A DNA stretch of 64,000 bases from Vulcanimicrobiota bacterium (GTDB lineage Bacteria; Vulcanimicrobiota; Vulcanimicrobiia; Vulcanimicrobiales; Vulcanimicrobiaceae): contig JASHOG010000035.1 of the NCBI GenBank assembly GCA_030041225.1, forward strand, positions 1-64,000, in the 5' to 3' direction. The notes under the pieces were generated by a model that was not told where the DNA came from, searched no databases, and saw only the letters and a program-made list of their open reading frames with translations. Shown here in pieces: positions 51,595 through 61,760 of the stretch (positions are counted from its first letter, which is position 1; each line of letters begins with the position of its first letter). Position numbers and translations under genes: made by a program.

Positions 51595-51807
51595 TGGTGA
51601 ATTCCTCCGTATAAAGGCCTTTGACCGCACGATAGCGCTCAAATGAGAGCCTTTTGCGAAGCCATTCACCTCCGCGGTTCACATTCGGTTCCCATGCTCT
51701 TCCCAGCCCTGCTCTACCCTGAAGCCTGAAAGAACTTACCCACAGGAGGGAACAGGGAAGTGTATACTCTGGCTAATCCGGGCGCGGGTCAGAAATCAGT
51801 CGAGCTG

Positions 51808-52845
51808 ATGAGGGCCTTGGTGTATCATGGTCCGGGCAAGAAATCAGTCGACGAGCACGCAATGCCGAAGATCTCGTCGCCGAGCGATGCGATCGTCAAG
51901 ATGGTGAAGACGACGATTTGCGGCACAGACTTGCACATTTTGAAAGGCGACGTCGCAACGTGCGAGCCCGGTCGAATTCTCGGTCACGAGGGCATTGGTA
52001 TCGTGCACGAGGTCGGCTCGGCGGTAGCGGCATTCAAGACCGGTGATCGCGTGTTGGTTTCGTGCATCTCCGCGTGCGGTACCTGCGAATACTGCCGGCG
52101 CGGGATCTACTCCCACTGCACGACGGGTGGTTGGATTCTAGGCAACGAGATCGACGGCACGCAAGCCGAGTATGTGCGCACTCCGCACGCGGACACGAGC
52201 CTCTACAAGATTCCAGCGGGGGTCGATGCGGAAGCGCTCGTCATGTTGAGCGACATCTTCCCGACCTCGTTCGAGTGTGGCGTTCTCAACGGTAAAGTGC
52301 AGCCCGGCAATACGGTCGCGATCGTCGGCTCCGGCCCAATCGGCTTGGCCGCGCTTCTTACCGCGCAGTTCTACTCGCCGGCGCGGATCATCATGATCGA
52401 CAGCGATGCCAACCGTCTTGCCGTAGCGAAGAAGCTCGGGGCCACCGATACGATAGACAACACTGATGGAAAAGCAGCCGAGAAGCTCATGAAGCTCACC
52501 GACGGACGCGGTGTCGACACGGCGATCGAGGCGGTGGGCGTGCCCGCGACGTTCGTCCTCTGCGAGGACATCGTTGCACCGGGCGGCATGATCGCGAACA
52601 TCGGCGTGCACGGCGAGAAGGTCGACCTGCACCTCGAGCGGCTCTGGTCGCAGAATATCGCGATCACGACGCGTCTCGTCGATACGGCGGCGACACCAAT
52701 GCTCCTTCGCACAGTCGTCTCCGGCAAGGTCGACCCCAAGCAGCTCATCACTCACCACTTCACCTTCGAGCACATCATGGATGCCTACGAGACCTTCGGA
52801 AACGCAGCTCGCACGAAGGCCTTGAAAGTCATCATCGAGTTTTAA
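51808..52845 (+). CDS. zinc-dependent alcohol dehydrogenase (MDR family)
   Basis: GTDLHILKGDVATCEPGRILGHEGIGIVHEVG, CGTCEYCRRGIYSHC, VGSGPIGLAALLTAQFYSP. Confidence 0.92.
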   Translation: MRALVYHGPGKKSVDEHAMPKISSPSDAIVKMVKTTICGTDLHILKGDVATCEPGRILGHEGIGIVHEVGSAVAAFKTGDRVLVSCISACGTCEYCRRGIYSHCTTGGWILGNEIDGTQAEYVRTPHADTSLYKIPAGVDAEALVMLSDIFPTSFECGVLNGKVQPGNTVAIVGSGPIGLAALLTAQFYSPARIIMIDSDANRLAVAKKLGATDTIDNTDGKAAEKLMKLTDGRGVDTAIEAVGVPATFVLCEDIVAPGGMIANIGVHGEKVDLHLERLWSQNIAITTRLVDTAATPMLLRTVVSGKVDPKQLITHHFTFEHIMDAYETFGNAARTKALKVIIEF

Positions 52846-52860
52846 GAGACGACAGAGATC

Positions 52861-54399
52861 ATGTTAGCAACACCGACTATGCTACACGAGGCGCTGGAGG
52901 CTCTGAAAAGACCCGGCCGTCTACAGAACCGCTACGATAACTTCATCGGCGGACGTTTCGTGCCGCCGCTCCACGGGCGCTATTTCATGGATACGAGCCC
53001 GGCTACAGGAGAGGATATCTGCGAGTTTGCTCGCTCGAGCCCGGAGGATGTGGAGCTTGCGCTCGACGCGGCGCACGCTGCGAAGGAGAAGTGGGCGAAC
53101 ATCTCGCCCGCGCAGCGCGCAGCGATCATGAACAAGATCGCCGACCGCATCGAGCTCAATCTCGAGCTCCTCGCGCAGGTCGAGTCCATGGACAATGGCA
53201 AGCCGATTCGCGAGACGACGAACGCCGACGTGCCGCTCGCGGCGGATCACTTTCGCTACTTCGCAGGCGCAGTTCGCGCGGAGGAGGGCTCGATCTCCGA
53301 GATCGATCACGACACGATCGCGTATCACTTCCGCGAGCCGCTCGGCGTCGTCGGCCAGATCATTCCCTGGAACTTTCCGTTGCTTATGGCGGCATGGAAG
53401 CTTGCGCCGGCGCTCGCAACCGGAAACTGCGTCGTCCTCAAGCCGGCCTCAGAGACGCCACTCTCGGTAATGGTGCTCATGAGTCTCATCGCGGACGTGG
53501 TGCCGCCGGGGGTCATCAATATCGTCAACGGCAAAGGGTCGGAGATCGGCAAGGCGCTCGCGGCGAACCCGCGCATCGCGAAGATCGCGTTCACCGGTGA
53601 GACGACGACGGGGCGCCTCATCATGCAGTACGCCTCCGAGAACATCGTTCCCATGACCCTCGAGCTCGGTGGAAAGTCACCGAACATCTTCATGGCTGAC
53701 GTCATGGACGAGGATGACGAGTTCCTTGACAAGGCGCTCGAAGGCTTTGCGCTCTTTGCCTTCAACAAGGGCGAGGTTTGCACGTGTCCCTCGCGCGCGC
53801 TCGTCGAGGCGTCGATTTTCGACGAGTTCATGGAGCGCGCGAAGGCGCGCGTCGAGAGAATCAAGGTCGGCGATCCGCTCGATCCGACGACGATGCAAGG
53901 GGCCCAAGCCTCGAAGGATCAGCTCGACAAAATCCTACGGTACATCGAGATCGGAAAGCAGGAAGGCGCGCGTTGCATCACCGGCGGGGAGCGCACAAAT
54001 CCGGGCCCGGGACTTGAGAACGGCTACTACGTGAAGCCGACGGTCTTCGTCGGCAATAACAAGATGCGGATCTTCCAGGAGGAGATCTTCGGGCCGGTGC
54101 TCTCGGTGACGACGTTCAAACACGTCGACGAAGCTATCGCAATCGCGAACGATACAGTATACGGTCTTGGCTCGGGAGTTTGGTCGCGCAATGGTACGAC
54201 CGCATATCGTGTCGGGCGCGCGATACAAGCCGGTCGCGTGTGGACGAACTGCTATCACCTGTATCCCGCGGGAGCTGCGTTCGGCGGTTACAAGCAGTCC
54301 GGCTTCGGCCGCGAGACCCACAAGGTGGAGATGGAGCACTATCAGCAGACGAAGAATTTGCTGGTAAGCTACACTCCGAAAGCGCTCGGCCTCTTCTAG
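52861..54399 (+). CDS. NAD-dependent aldehyde dehydrogenase
   Basis: [72 protein letters not shown]. Confidence 0.94.
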   Translation: MLATPTMLHEALEALKRPGRLQNRYDNFIGGRFVPPLHGRYFMDTSPATGEDICEFARSSPEDVELALDAAHAAKEKWANISPAQRAAIMNKIADRIELNLELLAQVESMDNGKPIRETTNADVPLAADHFRYFAGAVRAEEGSISEIDHDTIAYHFREPLGVVGQIIPWNFPLLMAAWKLAPALATGNCVVLKPASETPLSVMVLMSLIADVVPPGVINIVNGKGSEIGKALAANPRIAKIAFTGETTTGRLIMQYASENIVPMTLELGGKSPNIFMADVMDEDDEFLDKALEGFALFAFNKGEVCTCPSRALVEASIFDEFMERAKARVERIKVGDPLDPTTMQGAQASKDQLDKILRYIEIGKQEGARCITGGERTNPGPGLENGYYVKPTVFVGNNKMRIFQEEIFGPVLSVTTFKHVDEAIAIANDTVYGLGSGVWSRNGTTAYRVGRAIQAGRVWTNCYHLYPAGAAFGGYKQSGFGRETHKVEMEHYQQTKNLLVSYTPKALGLF

Positions 54400-54410
54400 G
54401 CGCCCCCGAG

Positions 54411-55076
54411 ATGGCCGAGCGCGTCACGTTTACGCTAAAAGCCGCTGCACGTGCCCGTCAGTTGAAAGAGCAACACGGTGCGCTCATCTTTCATCAATCG
54501 GGCGGCTGCTGCGAGGGAAGTGCGCCGATGTGCTTCCGCCTATGCGACTTCCACGTCGGCGGGAGCGACGTTCTGCTCGGTACCGTCGAAGGCTGTCCGG
54601 TCTACGTCAACGAGGCACAGTATGAGGCGTGGGGCAAGCCCCACATCGTCATCGACGTCGTGCCAAGCGAAAGTGATAGCTTCTCGCTTGAGACGCAAGA
54701 AGGGGTTCGCTTCATTACGCGCTCGCAGACCCTCGAGGAGGCAACGTCGACCGTGGAGATGGAGAAGCGGTCGGCGCTCAAGACGCTCGAAGCTCTTGGG
54801 CTCAACGTACGTCCTACGATATCGTCGACGCTCGGCACAAACGTTGTGATCTCTGGAAGGACGCATAACGGCCGCAAACGGATCGACATCGTTCCGCCGA
54901 TCTACGGTCAGAGCGGGGAGGCCTTGGTGCTCATGCACGTGCGGAACCGTCTGCGCGAGATCTTTCACGAAACGGACTTAGCCGCTTTCCGTGTCACCGT
55001 GTGGGTCAACTGTGGTGACTATGCAGTGGTCGACGCCGAGCTGTTCACAAACACCCCGCATCTGACCCTCGTATAA
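54411..55076 (+). CDS. DUF779 protein with approximately 100-aa C-terminal extension
   Basis: ALIFHQSGGCCEGSAPMCFRLCDFHVGGSDVLLGTVEGCPVYV; follows aldehyde dehydrogenase as often seen for DUF779; extension MEKRSALKTLEALGLNV...HLTLV. Confidence 0.8.
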   Translation: MAERVTFTLKAAARARQLKEQHGALIFHQSGGCCEGSAPMCFRLCDFHVGGSDVLLGTVEGCPVYVNEAQYEAWGKPHIVIDVVPSESDSFSLETQEGVRFITRSQTLEEATSTVEMEKRSALKTLEALGLNVRPTISSTLGTNVVISGRTHNGRKRIDIVPPIYGQSGEALVLMHVRNRLREIFHETDLAAFRVTVWVNCGDYAVVDAELFTNTPHLTLV

Positions 55077-55079
55077 ACC

Positions 55080-56357
55080 ATGAGACGATGGATCGCGCTG
55101 AGCACGACGGCACTCGTGTTGATTGCTGCGGGCATCGTCGTGTTGTCGCTCAAGCCCAAAGCAAGCCCGGAGTTCGTGACGGCGGCCGTCGCACGGCAGA
55201 CGCTGACCGAGACCGTGACGGCAACAGGGACCGTCAATCCGAGGAACACGATTCTCGTCGGCTCAGAGGTGTCGGGAACGGTTCAAACCATCATTGCCGA
55301 CTACAACGATTACGTTCGCCAAGGGCAAGTGCTCGCAAAGCTCGATCCGACGCTCTTTGAGGAAGAGCTGGCGCAAGCCCAGGGCACGCTTGCGCAGAGC
55401 GAGGGCGAGTACCAAGCGGATTTGGCGGCGCTTGTATCGGCACAGACCAATGTCCCCAAAGATCAAGCTGCCCTTCATCTCGCGCAGCTCACCGTGAGCC
55501 GCGATTCTGCACTGCTCCGTGACGGATATGTTGCGCAGAACCAATACGATTCTGACTATTCAAGTCTTGTTGCCGCTAAGACAACGCTCGATGGCGCGAT
55601 CGCCGCAGTGAAGCAGGCGGAGAAGACCGTAGGAGCAGCGCAAGATGCGGTCGCTGCCGCGCAGGCTAGCGCGCATCAAGCGCAGTTCAATCTCTCGCAG
55701 ACAATCATCAGGTCGCCGACGAACGGTACGGTGATTCAGCGCAACGTCTCCATCGGCGAAACGGTGGCATCGAGCTTCCAGACCCCGACGCTATACACGC
55801 TCGGGCAAGACCTGAGCCTCATGGAGATCGACCTGAACGTCGGCGAGCCCGACGTCGGGAACGTGCACGTCGGAGATCATGTCGATTTTTCGGTGCTTGC
55901 GTATCCGAACTACGTCTTTCACGGCATTGTCGCTCAGGTCCGTGAGAACCCAACGACCGTGGAGAACGTCGTAACCTACGACACGGTCGTCTATGAGAAC
56001 AATCGTGACGGGCGCCTCCGTCCCGGCATGACCCCGACGGCGTCGATCGATGTGGCGAGTGCCAAGAACGCGCTCGTCGTCCCGCTCTCCGCGCTGAACT
56101 TTGCCGCCGCGGCGAAGCATGTCGCCGGCGCGGCGCCGCACGCCACACCGGCGTCCCCGTGGGGCGAGACCGGAAACGTCGAAGGCGCTGCGTATGTTGC
56201 CGGCAGCACCGGAAGCGTCATCGTCATCGAGAAGGGCAAGGAGTATCTGATCGCTATTCGTGTCATTCTCGTGAGTGGAGGACGAGCGGCGGTGACTCCG
56301 ACAGGGAGCTCCAGGCTGCAACCTGGTGATCAGGTAGCGATTGCGGTACGCCGCTGA
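55080..56357 (+). CDS. MacA-like periplasmic adaptor (HlyD/RND MFP family)
   Basis: VTATGTVNPRNTILVGSEVSGTVQTIIADYNDYVRQGQVLAKLD; RSPTNGTVIQRNVSIGETVASSFQTPTLY. Confidence 0.9.
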   Translation: MRRWIALSTTALVLIAAGIVVLSLKPKASPEFVTAAVARQTLTETVTATGTVNPRNTILVGSEVSGTVQTIIADYNDYVRQGQVLAKLDPTLFEEELAQAQGTLAQSEGEYQADLAALVSAQTNVPKDQAALHLAQLTVSRDSALLRDGYVAQNQYDSDYSSLVAAKTTLDGAIAAVKQAEKTVGAAQDAVAAAQASAHQAQFNLSQTIIRSPTNGTVIQRNVSIGETVASSFQTPTLYTLGQDLSLMEIDLNVGEPDVGNVHVGDHVDFSVLAYPNYVFHGIVAQVRENPTTVENVVTYDTVVYENNRDGRLRPGMTPTASIDVASAKNALVVPLSALNFAAAAKHVAGAAPHATPASPWGETGNVEGAAYVAGSTGSVIVIEKGKEYLIAIRVILVSGGRAAVTPTGSSRLQPGDQVAIAVRR

Positions 56358-57076
56358 TGAGTGCGGTCGTCGAAGTTCACGATCTTGCAAAGATCTATGG
56401 CAGCGGCCCGTCGCGCACGATCGCGCTTGATGGCGTCTCCGCATCCTTCGAAAGCGGAGATTTCGTTGCGGTCGTCGGCGCATCGGGCTCCGGAAAGTCA
56501 ACGTTCCTGCACGTCATCGGGCTCCTCGACAGGCCTACGTCGGGGAAATATTTGCTCGAGCAGCATGACGTGCAGACGATGACCTCCGACGAGCTCGCGG
56601 ATCTGCGATCGAAGAAGCTTGGATTCGTCTTTCAGTCCTATAACCTATTACCGAGGACGGATGCTCTTGAGAACGTCGAGCTTCCGCTCGCGTACTCCGG
56701 TGTTCCGCAGCGACAGCGCGAGAAGGCCGCGCGGTCCGCGCTGAGCATGGTCGGCGTGGAGGCGCTTGCGCGTCATCTTCCCAACCAGCTCTCCGGCGGT
56801 CAGCAGCAACGCATCGCCATCGCGCGGGCTCTCGTGAACAATCCGAGCTTGATCCTCGCCGACGAGCCGACAGGGGCGCTCGACACGAAGAGCTCGCACG
56901 AGATCATGGAGCTGCTCTCGGAGCTCAACAGAGAGCACAAAATCACGATCTTGTTGGTCACGCACGAGCGTGATATTGCCGCGTATGCTCGTCGCATTCT
57001 CACGTTCCGCGACGGAAGAATTGAATCTGACGTATCGAACACGCCTGAAACGGGCGCGGTGACGGTGGATGCATGA
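56357..57076 (+). CDS. ABC transporter ATP-binding protein (MacB-type/LolD-like)
   Basis: VVGASGSGKSTFLHVIGLLDRPTSG, LSGGQQQRIAIARALVNNPSLILADEPTGALD. Confidence 0.94.
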   Translation: MSAVVEVHDLAKIYGSGPSRTIALDGVSASFESGDFVAVVGASGSGKSTFLHVIGLLDRPTSGKYLLEQHDVQTMTSDELADLRSKKLGFVFQSYNLLPRTDALENVELPLAYSGVPQRQREKAARSALSMVGVEALARHLPNQLSGGQQQRIAIARALVNNPSLILADEPTGALDTKSSHEIMELLSELNREHKITILLVTHERDIAAYARRILTFRDGRIESDVSNTPETGAVTVDA

Positions 57077-58290
57077 GTTTGCGCGGCATCATCGACGTCG
57101 CTCTTCGTGCGCTTGAGAGGAACGCATCACGTTCGCTGCTCACGATGCTCGGCATCATTATCGGCGTTGCCGCCGTCATCACGACGGTCGCAATTGGTTC
57201 AGGCGCGCGCGTCCTCGTCCAGCAACAGATCGCGAACCTCGGGAGCAACTTGATCATCGTGCTTCCCGGCGCCGTTATCACGTCGGGCGTGCGAAGCGGC
57301 ACGGGTGCGGCCTCTTCGCTGACACCACATGACGGCTTGGCCATCGCCCAGCTTCCCGGCGTCGCTGCCGTGACGCCGGTCGTCACGGAACACGCGCAGG
57401 TCGTCGGTGGAGGAAACAACTGGAATACGCTGATTCAAGGTGTCGCTCCGACGTATGCCTACGTTCGCGCCTGGGACATGCTGGCGGGCACGTTCTTCAC
57501 GCAGCACGATATGGACACGCTTGCGAAAGTGTGTATCCTCGGCACGACGGTCGTAACGAATCTTTTTCCAGACGACCCGTCACCGCTCGGTGAAAGTGTC
57601 TTGATCGGCAACGTGCCTTTCACCGTCATCGGTGTCTTGCAGTCGAAAGGGCAGAGCAGCTTCGGACAGGACCAGGACGACATCGTTCTCATCCCCTACA
57701 CGTCCGCAATGAACCGCCTCACTGGGCAAACGTACGTCAACGCACTCATGATCTCGGCAGTCAGCGGCAACGCGATCGACGAGGTGCAGAACGAGCTGAC
57801 GTCGTTGCTGGAGCAGAGGCATCGTATCGTTCCGCCGCAGCCGGACGATTTCTCCGTGCGCAATCTTCAAGACATCGCCAATACGGCGACGGCAACAGCG
57901 CAGATCATGCAGCTACTACTTGCGGGCGTTGCTGCCGTGTCACTCGTTGTCGGAGGCATTGGGATCATGAACATCATGCTCGTATCCGTTACGGAGCGCA
58001 CGCGTGAAATTGGCCTGCGTATGGCCGTCGGTGCGCGCAGTCGAGCCATTCTCGAGCAGTTCCTCGTTGAGGCAGCCGTACTCTCAACCGGGGGCGGCAT
58101 CATCGGAGTAATCGTCGGCGCGATCGTCACGGTTGTTGCTACCTTGCTCGCGCGATGGCCGATGAGCGTCTCTGCCGAGGCGGTCATCGCCTCCGTCCTT
58201 TTCTCGGCGCTGGTCGGCGTCTTCTTTGGGTATTATCCGGCGCTGAAAGCATCCCGCCTCGACCCGATTGAAGCGCTGCGTTTCGAGTAG
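57073..58290 (+). CDS. MacB-like ABC transporter permease
   Basis: ALERNASRSLLTMLGIIIGVAAVITTVAIGSGA; C-terminal FtsX domain VSVTERTREIGLRMAVGAR...ALKASRLDPIEALRFE. Confidence 0.93.
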   Translation: MSLRGIIDVALRALERNASRSLLTMLGIIIGVAAVITTVAIGSGARVLVQQQIANLGSNLIIVLPGAVITSGVRSGTGAASSLTPHDGLAIAQLPGVAAVTPVVTEHAQVVGGGNNWNTLIQGVAPTYAYVRAWDMLAGTFFTQHDMDTLAKVCILGTTVVTNLFPDDPSPLGESVLIGNVPFTVIGVLQSKGQSSFGQDQDDIVLIPYTSAMNRLTGQTYVNALMISAVSGNAIDEVQNELTSLLEQRHRIVPPQPDDFSVRNLQDIANTATATAQIMQLLLAGVAAVSLVVGGIGIMNIMLVSVTERTREIGLRMAVGARSRAILEQFLVEAAVLSTGGGIIGVIVGAIVTVVATLLARWPMSVSAEAVIASVLFSALVGVFFGYYPALKASRLDPIEALRFE

Positions 58291-58436
58291 GCTGCGTCCG
58301 AATGATCCCGACATTGCGCTCGTCGTGTCGCGTGACGGCTTGACATGGAGACGTCTGGGCCCGGTGCGATTCTGAGGTGAACGGGCCTCGAGGAAGCGGT
58401 GAAGGGTTTGGGAAGCGGAAAACGACAGCGGCGCCG

Positions 58437-58742
58437 TCAGGCTCGCGGGGTTTCCCGTCGAAAGCCCTTCCAGATCCACATGAGCATGATGCTCGCGATA
58501 ATGAGGAGCGAACCGCGAATAGCAGCAATGTAGGCGATTGCGACTCGCTGCGTCTCGAAGCAGTTTTCCATCGTGATAAGGAGATGTCTACAGGCCTCAT
58601 GGGTCAGTGACCTGTAGATGCTACCTACGGCAACTTCTGCCCATGCGAGAACACCGAGTAGAATCAGCGTCGCAAGCCAAGGGCCTACGCGAGTCTTCGT
58701 CACGATGGCTACCGGATCACGGGGAACGCGCCCGCCGGCCAT
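58437..58742 (-). CDS. hypothetical small two-TM protein
   Basis: ATG overlaps end of the upstream phosphoesterase gene; two hydrophobic helices. Confidence 0.6.
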   Translation of the reverse strand: MAGGRVPRDPVAIVTKTRVGPWLATLILLGVLAWAEVAVGSIYRSLTHEACRHLLITMENCFETQRVAIAYIAAIRGSLLIIASIMLMWIWKGFRRETPRA

Positions 58743-61011
58743 TTCGAGTCCGTACGGCGCAAACGTGAGCCAGGATGTCGTTCAGCGTTCGCGGATCGAC
58801 GTCATCCGCTCGCGAAAAATCCATCCGCATCGAGGCGGCTGCTCCATAAGCGGTTTTGGCGTTGCGCGCGTTCACGTTGATACGCGGCGAGATCGCCTCG
58901 TATGGTTGCAGGATCGGGCGGAGCCCGAATGCGTCATAGAGCGGCTGTGCTACTGCATCGTAGATCGACATCGGCGGTAACCCTAAGATGAGCTCGATCG
59001 TATGGAGGACGGATGCCGTCGTATACGCCCTGTGATGCGTTCCCGGCAGCGCGTAGGGCGACGCTACGTAGAGGGTCGTGCGCTGGTCGTCGACATGGTC
59101 CGGACCATTCTGCGCGTCGTCTTCGATCGCAAAGATTGCCGTCGTCGCCCAGTATGGCGAGTGCGAGACCGTATCGACGATCTCACCGAACGCGTAGTCG
59201 TTCTGCGCAACGTATGCCTGCGGCGTGAGCTCGCCCGGGCGCGTCCCTTGCGTGTGGTCGTTGGGTAAACGCACGATGAGGAGCGCCGGAAGACTGCCGT
59301 CCGCGACGTACTTGTCGAACTCTGCCTTGAAGGCGAGGTACCGCGTTTGATCGCTAATCTCAAGATTCCAACCGGGATACTGTGGATCGACGTGCCCATT
59401 TGAGAGATCCGGCATTCGCGCGACCGCGGGAAACGCTGCCTGAAGGGTTGTGTGCCCAACCGCAGCGAGTTCGACGAACTCGCCATAATCGCGGTACGAG
59501 ATTCCCGCACGCGCCGCCTCGTCCCAGAGGTAGCCATTGTGAGCCGTAGGTGCTCCGTAGACGGCTTCGAAGTCATAGATATTGCGACGGTGGCCGTTCT
59601 CAAGAGGCCACGTGCGTTCGACGTAGTCATTAGCAAAGGCCGCCGTTGACCAGTTATGACCATCCGCACTGATCTGCGCGTCGGCGAAGGCTCTGTCGAA
59701 GATGCCGAACCGTCGAGCGATCGCGTGCTGGTTAGGCGTGATGCGGGCGCCGAACCACGCGAGCGTCGGATCACCGTCGGCGCCGGGAAGATCGCCGAGC
59801 ACTTGATCGTACGTGCGATTCTCCTTGATGATGTAAATGACGTGCTTGATAGGGCCATCGGGCCGCAGAATCGTCTGCGCGGGCGCGCTCCAATCCTGTG
59901 CCGCGTTCGCGACGACTTGAGCCGTGTCGAGCGCATCGGCGCCGACGATACGTATCGAGCCGTGCAGCGTCGCGCCGACGTACCCATAATGCGGCCCGGG
60001 AGCATACGGATCGTATTGCGGGTTTGCCGGACTCGACTCACCGTTCGCGTCACTCACGTAGAGCCGTGCCGCGCTGCCGACGGCAACGCCCGACGGATAC
60101 CAACCAACGGGAATTCGTCCGAGCAGCGTGCGGTCACGAATGACGGCAATCGCGTTTTCCTGGCCGAGACTCACATAGAGATCCCGCGCGCCAACTGCGA
60201 TCGCGTTCGGCGACGCGCCGTAGCCGCTCGTGCGACCTGCGTGAAGCGAGAGGTCGATGTCCGCAACGCGCTTGCGTGTGTGGAGATCGACGATGCCAAG
60301 CGCATCGTCGTCGCTCTCGGCGACGTAGAGCAGCGATCCGTCCTTGGAAAGCGCGAGTGCCGCCGGGTGCAACCCGACATCGATGTAACGCATGGCACGA
60401 CTCGCAACGTTCACCGCGGCGATACGGCTTTCGCCACGGAGCGCGACGAAGATCCAGGCTCCATCCCGAGCGAACGTAACGTCGAAGGGATGGTTGCCGA
60501 CGCGCAGGGCCCAGATCGGCTTCCCCGACGGCAATGCGACGAGCGACAGGCTCGACGTGAAATCATCAGTGAGCGCGACCTGGTTGTGGTCGGGTGCGAC
60601 CGCAACTTGCGCCGGCCAGGATCCCTTGGGGACCTTGATGGGCGCATCGCTGCCGGTCGCAACGTCGACGTTCTCAACCGCATCGTCATTTGCACCGGCG
60701 ATGAGCACGTGAGTTTCGTCCAGCCAGATGGGCCTGCCGAACGCACCGGGGAGCGCAATGACGCGTCGCTGCGCAAGCGTCGTCGCGTCGAGCACCTCGA
60801 GCGTCGGCGGAGCGCCGCCGGCATCCACGACGGCAAGCTGTGTGCCGTCAGGAGAGAGCGCAATCCCTTGAGGAAATAACCCGACCGTGCGCACGGGTCC
60901 TGACGGCGGGGAGATTCGCCATCCTGTCGGGAGCCAAACCGTACCGTTTGTCGCGACGGAACCGACGCATACGACCGCGGCCAGAACGAAAATGCACAAG
61001 ACGCGCCCCAT
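58717..61011 (-). CDS. YVTN beta-propeller / alkaline phosphatase (phosphoesterase) family bifunctional protein
   Basis: Propeller repeats (GLFPQGIALSPDGTQLAVVDAGG; VGLHPAALALSKDGSLLYVAESDDDALGIVD), IKHVIYIIKENRTYDQVLGDLPGADGDPTL, FAIEDDAQNGPDHVDDQRTTLYVASPYA; start at 61011. Confidence 0.88.
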   Translation of the reverse strand: MGRVLCIFVLAAVVCVGSVATNGTVWLPTGWRISPPSGPVRTVGLFPQGIALSPDGTQLAVVDAGGAPPTLEVLDATTLAQRRVIALPGAFGRPIWLDETHVLIAGANDDAVENVDVATGSDAPIKVPKGSWPAQVAVAPDHNQVALTDDFTSSLSLVALPSGKPIWALRVGNHPFDVTFARDGAWIFVALRGESRIAAVNVASRAMRYIDVGLHPAALALSKDGSLLYVAESDDDALGIVDLHTRKRVADIDLSLHAGRTSGYGASPNAIAVGARDLYVSLGQENAIAVIRDRTLLGRIPVGWYPSGVAVGSAARLYVSDANGESSPANPQYDPYAPGPHYGYVGATLHGSIRIVGADALDTAQVVANAAQDWSAPAQTILRPDGPIKHVIYIIKENRTYDQVLGDLPGADGDPTLAWFGARITPNQHAIARRFGIFDRAFADAQISADGHNWSTAAFANDYVERTWPLENGHRRNIYDFEAVYGAPTAHNGYLWDEAARAGISYRDYGEFVELAAVGHTTLQAAFPAVARMPDLSNGHVDPQYPGWNLEISDQTRYLAFKAEFDKYVADGSLPALLIVRLPNDHTQGTRPGELTPQAYVAQNDYAFGEIVDTVSHSPYWATTAIFAIEDDAQNGPDHVDDQRTTLYVASPYALPGTHHRAYTTASVLHTIELILGLPPMSIYDAVAQPLYDAFGLRPILQPYEAISPRINVNARNAKTAYGAAASMRMDFSRADDVDPRTLNDILAHVCAVRTRNGRRARSP

Positions 61012-61331
61012 AGCAGTAACGGTTCCGCATCCGTGCCTGCGTGACCCGTTGCTAAGATGCCGAGCAGAGTCGGATTCTGCGTCGCACAGGGGCTGGGGCT
61101 CGGCGTGATCAGCCGCGTTGGTCATCCGATCGACCCTCGCACCGAATACGCGATACGCGCGCGACGACTTCGGAGCGCAGTACGGACTCGATGACGTCTG
61201 GGGGAGTTTTCCGAACACGTGAGTTGCGACTTCAAAGCGGACACAAACGGCTTTATCAAATGACTTGGAGGCATAGCCCCGATGACCCTAGATTCCGCTT
61301 TTAGGCAGGAACATTGGGACCCGACGGCCGA

Positions 61332-61760
61332 GTGACTCGCGTGTCCAGATGCATCTTCGGCATTCTGCTCCTCGCATCGCTCGCCGCTTGTGGCCAAAGA
61401 GGGCCCGTTACTAGCTCTGAGGCGAAACCGCCGTTTGCAATCGATCTTGAGTTCAGTCCAACGCCCCCGCATGTTGGAACGGAGACCTTCTTGGTTACTC
61501 TTCGCGACGGAACCGGCGCGCCGGTCACCGGCGCAAAAGTGCAAATCATGCCGAGTTTCGAATCGATCCACGGCGGACACCTGATCGCCAGAACCGGCAT
61601 GGGCAGCACATCGGCGACGCTGACCGCCGCCGATGAAGGGAACGGTACGTACAGAGCCTCTATGATCCTTGCTAAGGCTGTGTACTGGACCTTCGGCGTG
61701 GAGGCGCAAATCGGCTCGAACAGTACATTATCGTACCAGCGCGGCGTAGAGGTTCAGTAA
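61332..61760 (+). CDS. FixH/YtkA-like lipoprotein
   Basis: Lipobox LLASLAAC; AIDLEFSPTPPHVGTETFLVTLRDGTGAPVTGAKVQIM; GTG start. Confidence 0.72.
   Translation: MTRVSRCIFGILLLASLAACGQRGPVTSSEAKPPFAIDLEFSPTPPHVGTETFLVTLRDGTGAPVTGAKVQIMPSFESIHGGHLIARTGMGSTSATLTAADEGNGTYRASMILAKAVYWTFGVEAQIGSNSTLSYQRGVEVQ

Noticed and set aside
50132-51700. tRNA-Asn as an integration site of a genomic island
   Set aside because: No integrase and no duplicated tRNA 3' end noticed downstream; only a small TA locus present.
59656-60879. 407-aa plus-strand ORF inside the beta-propeller/phosphatase gene
   Set aside because: Antisense shadow ORF; the minus strand shows propeller repeats and phosphoesterase motifs.
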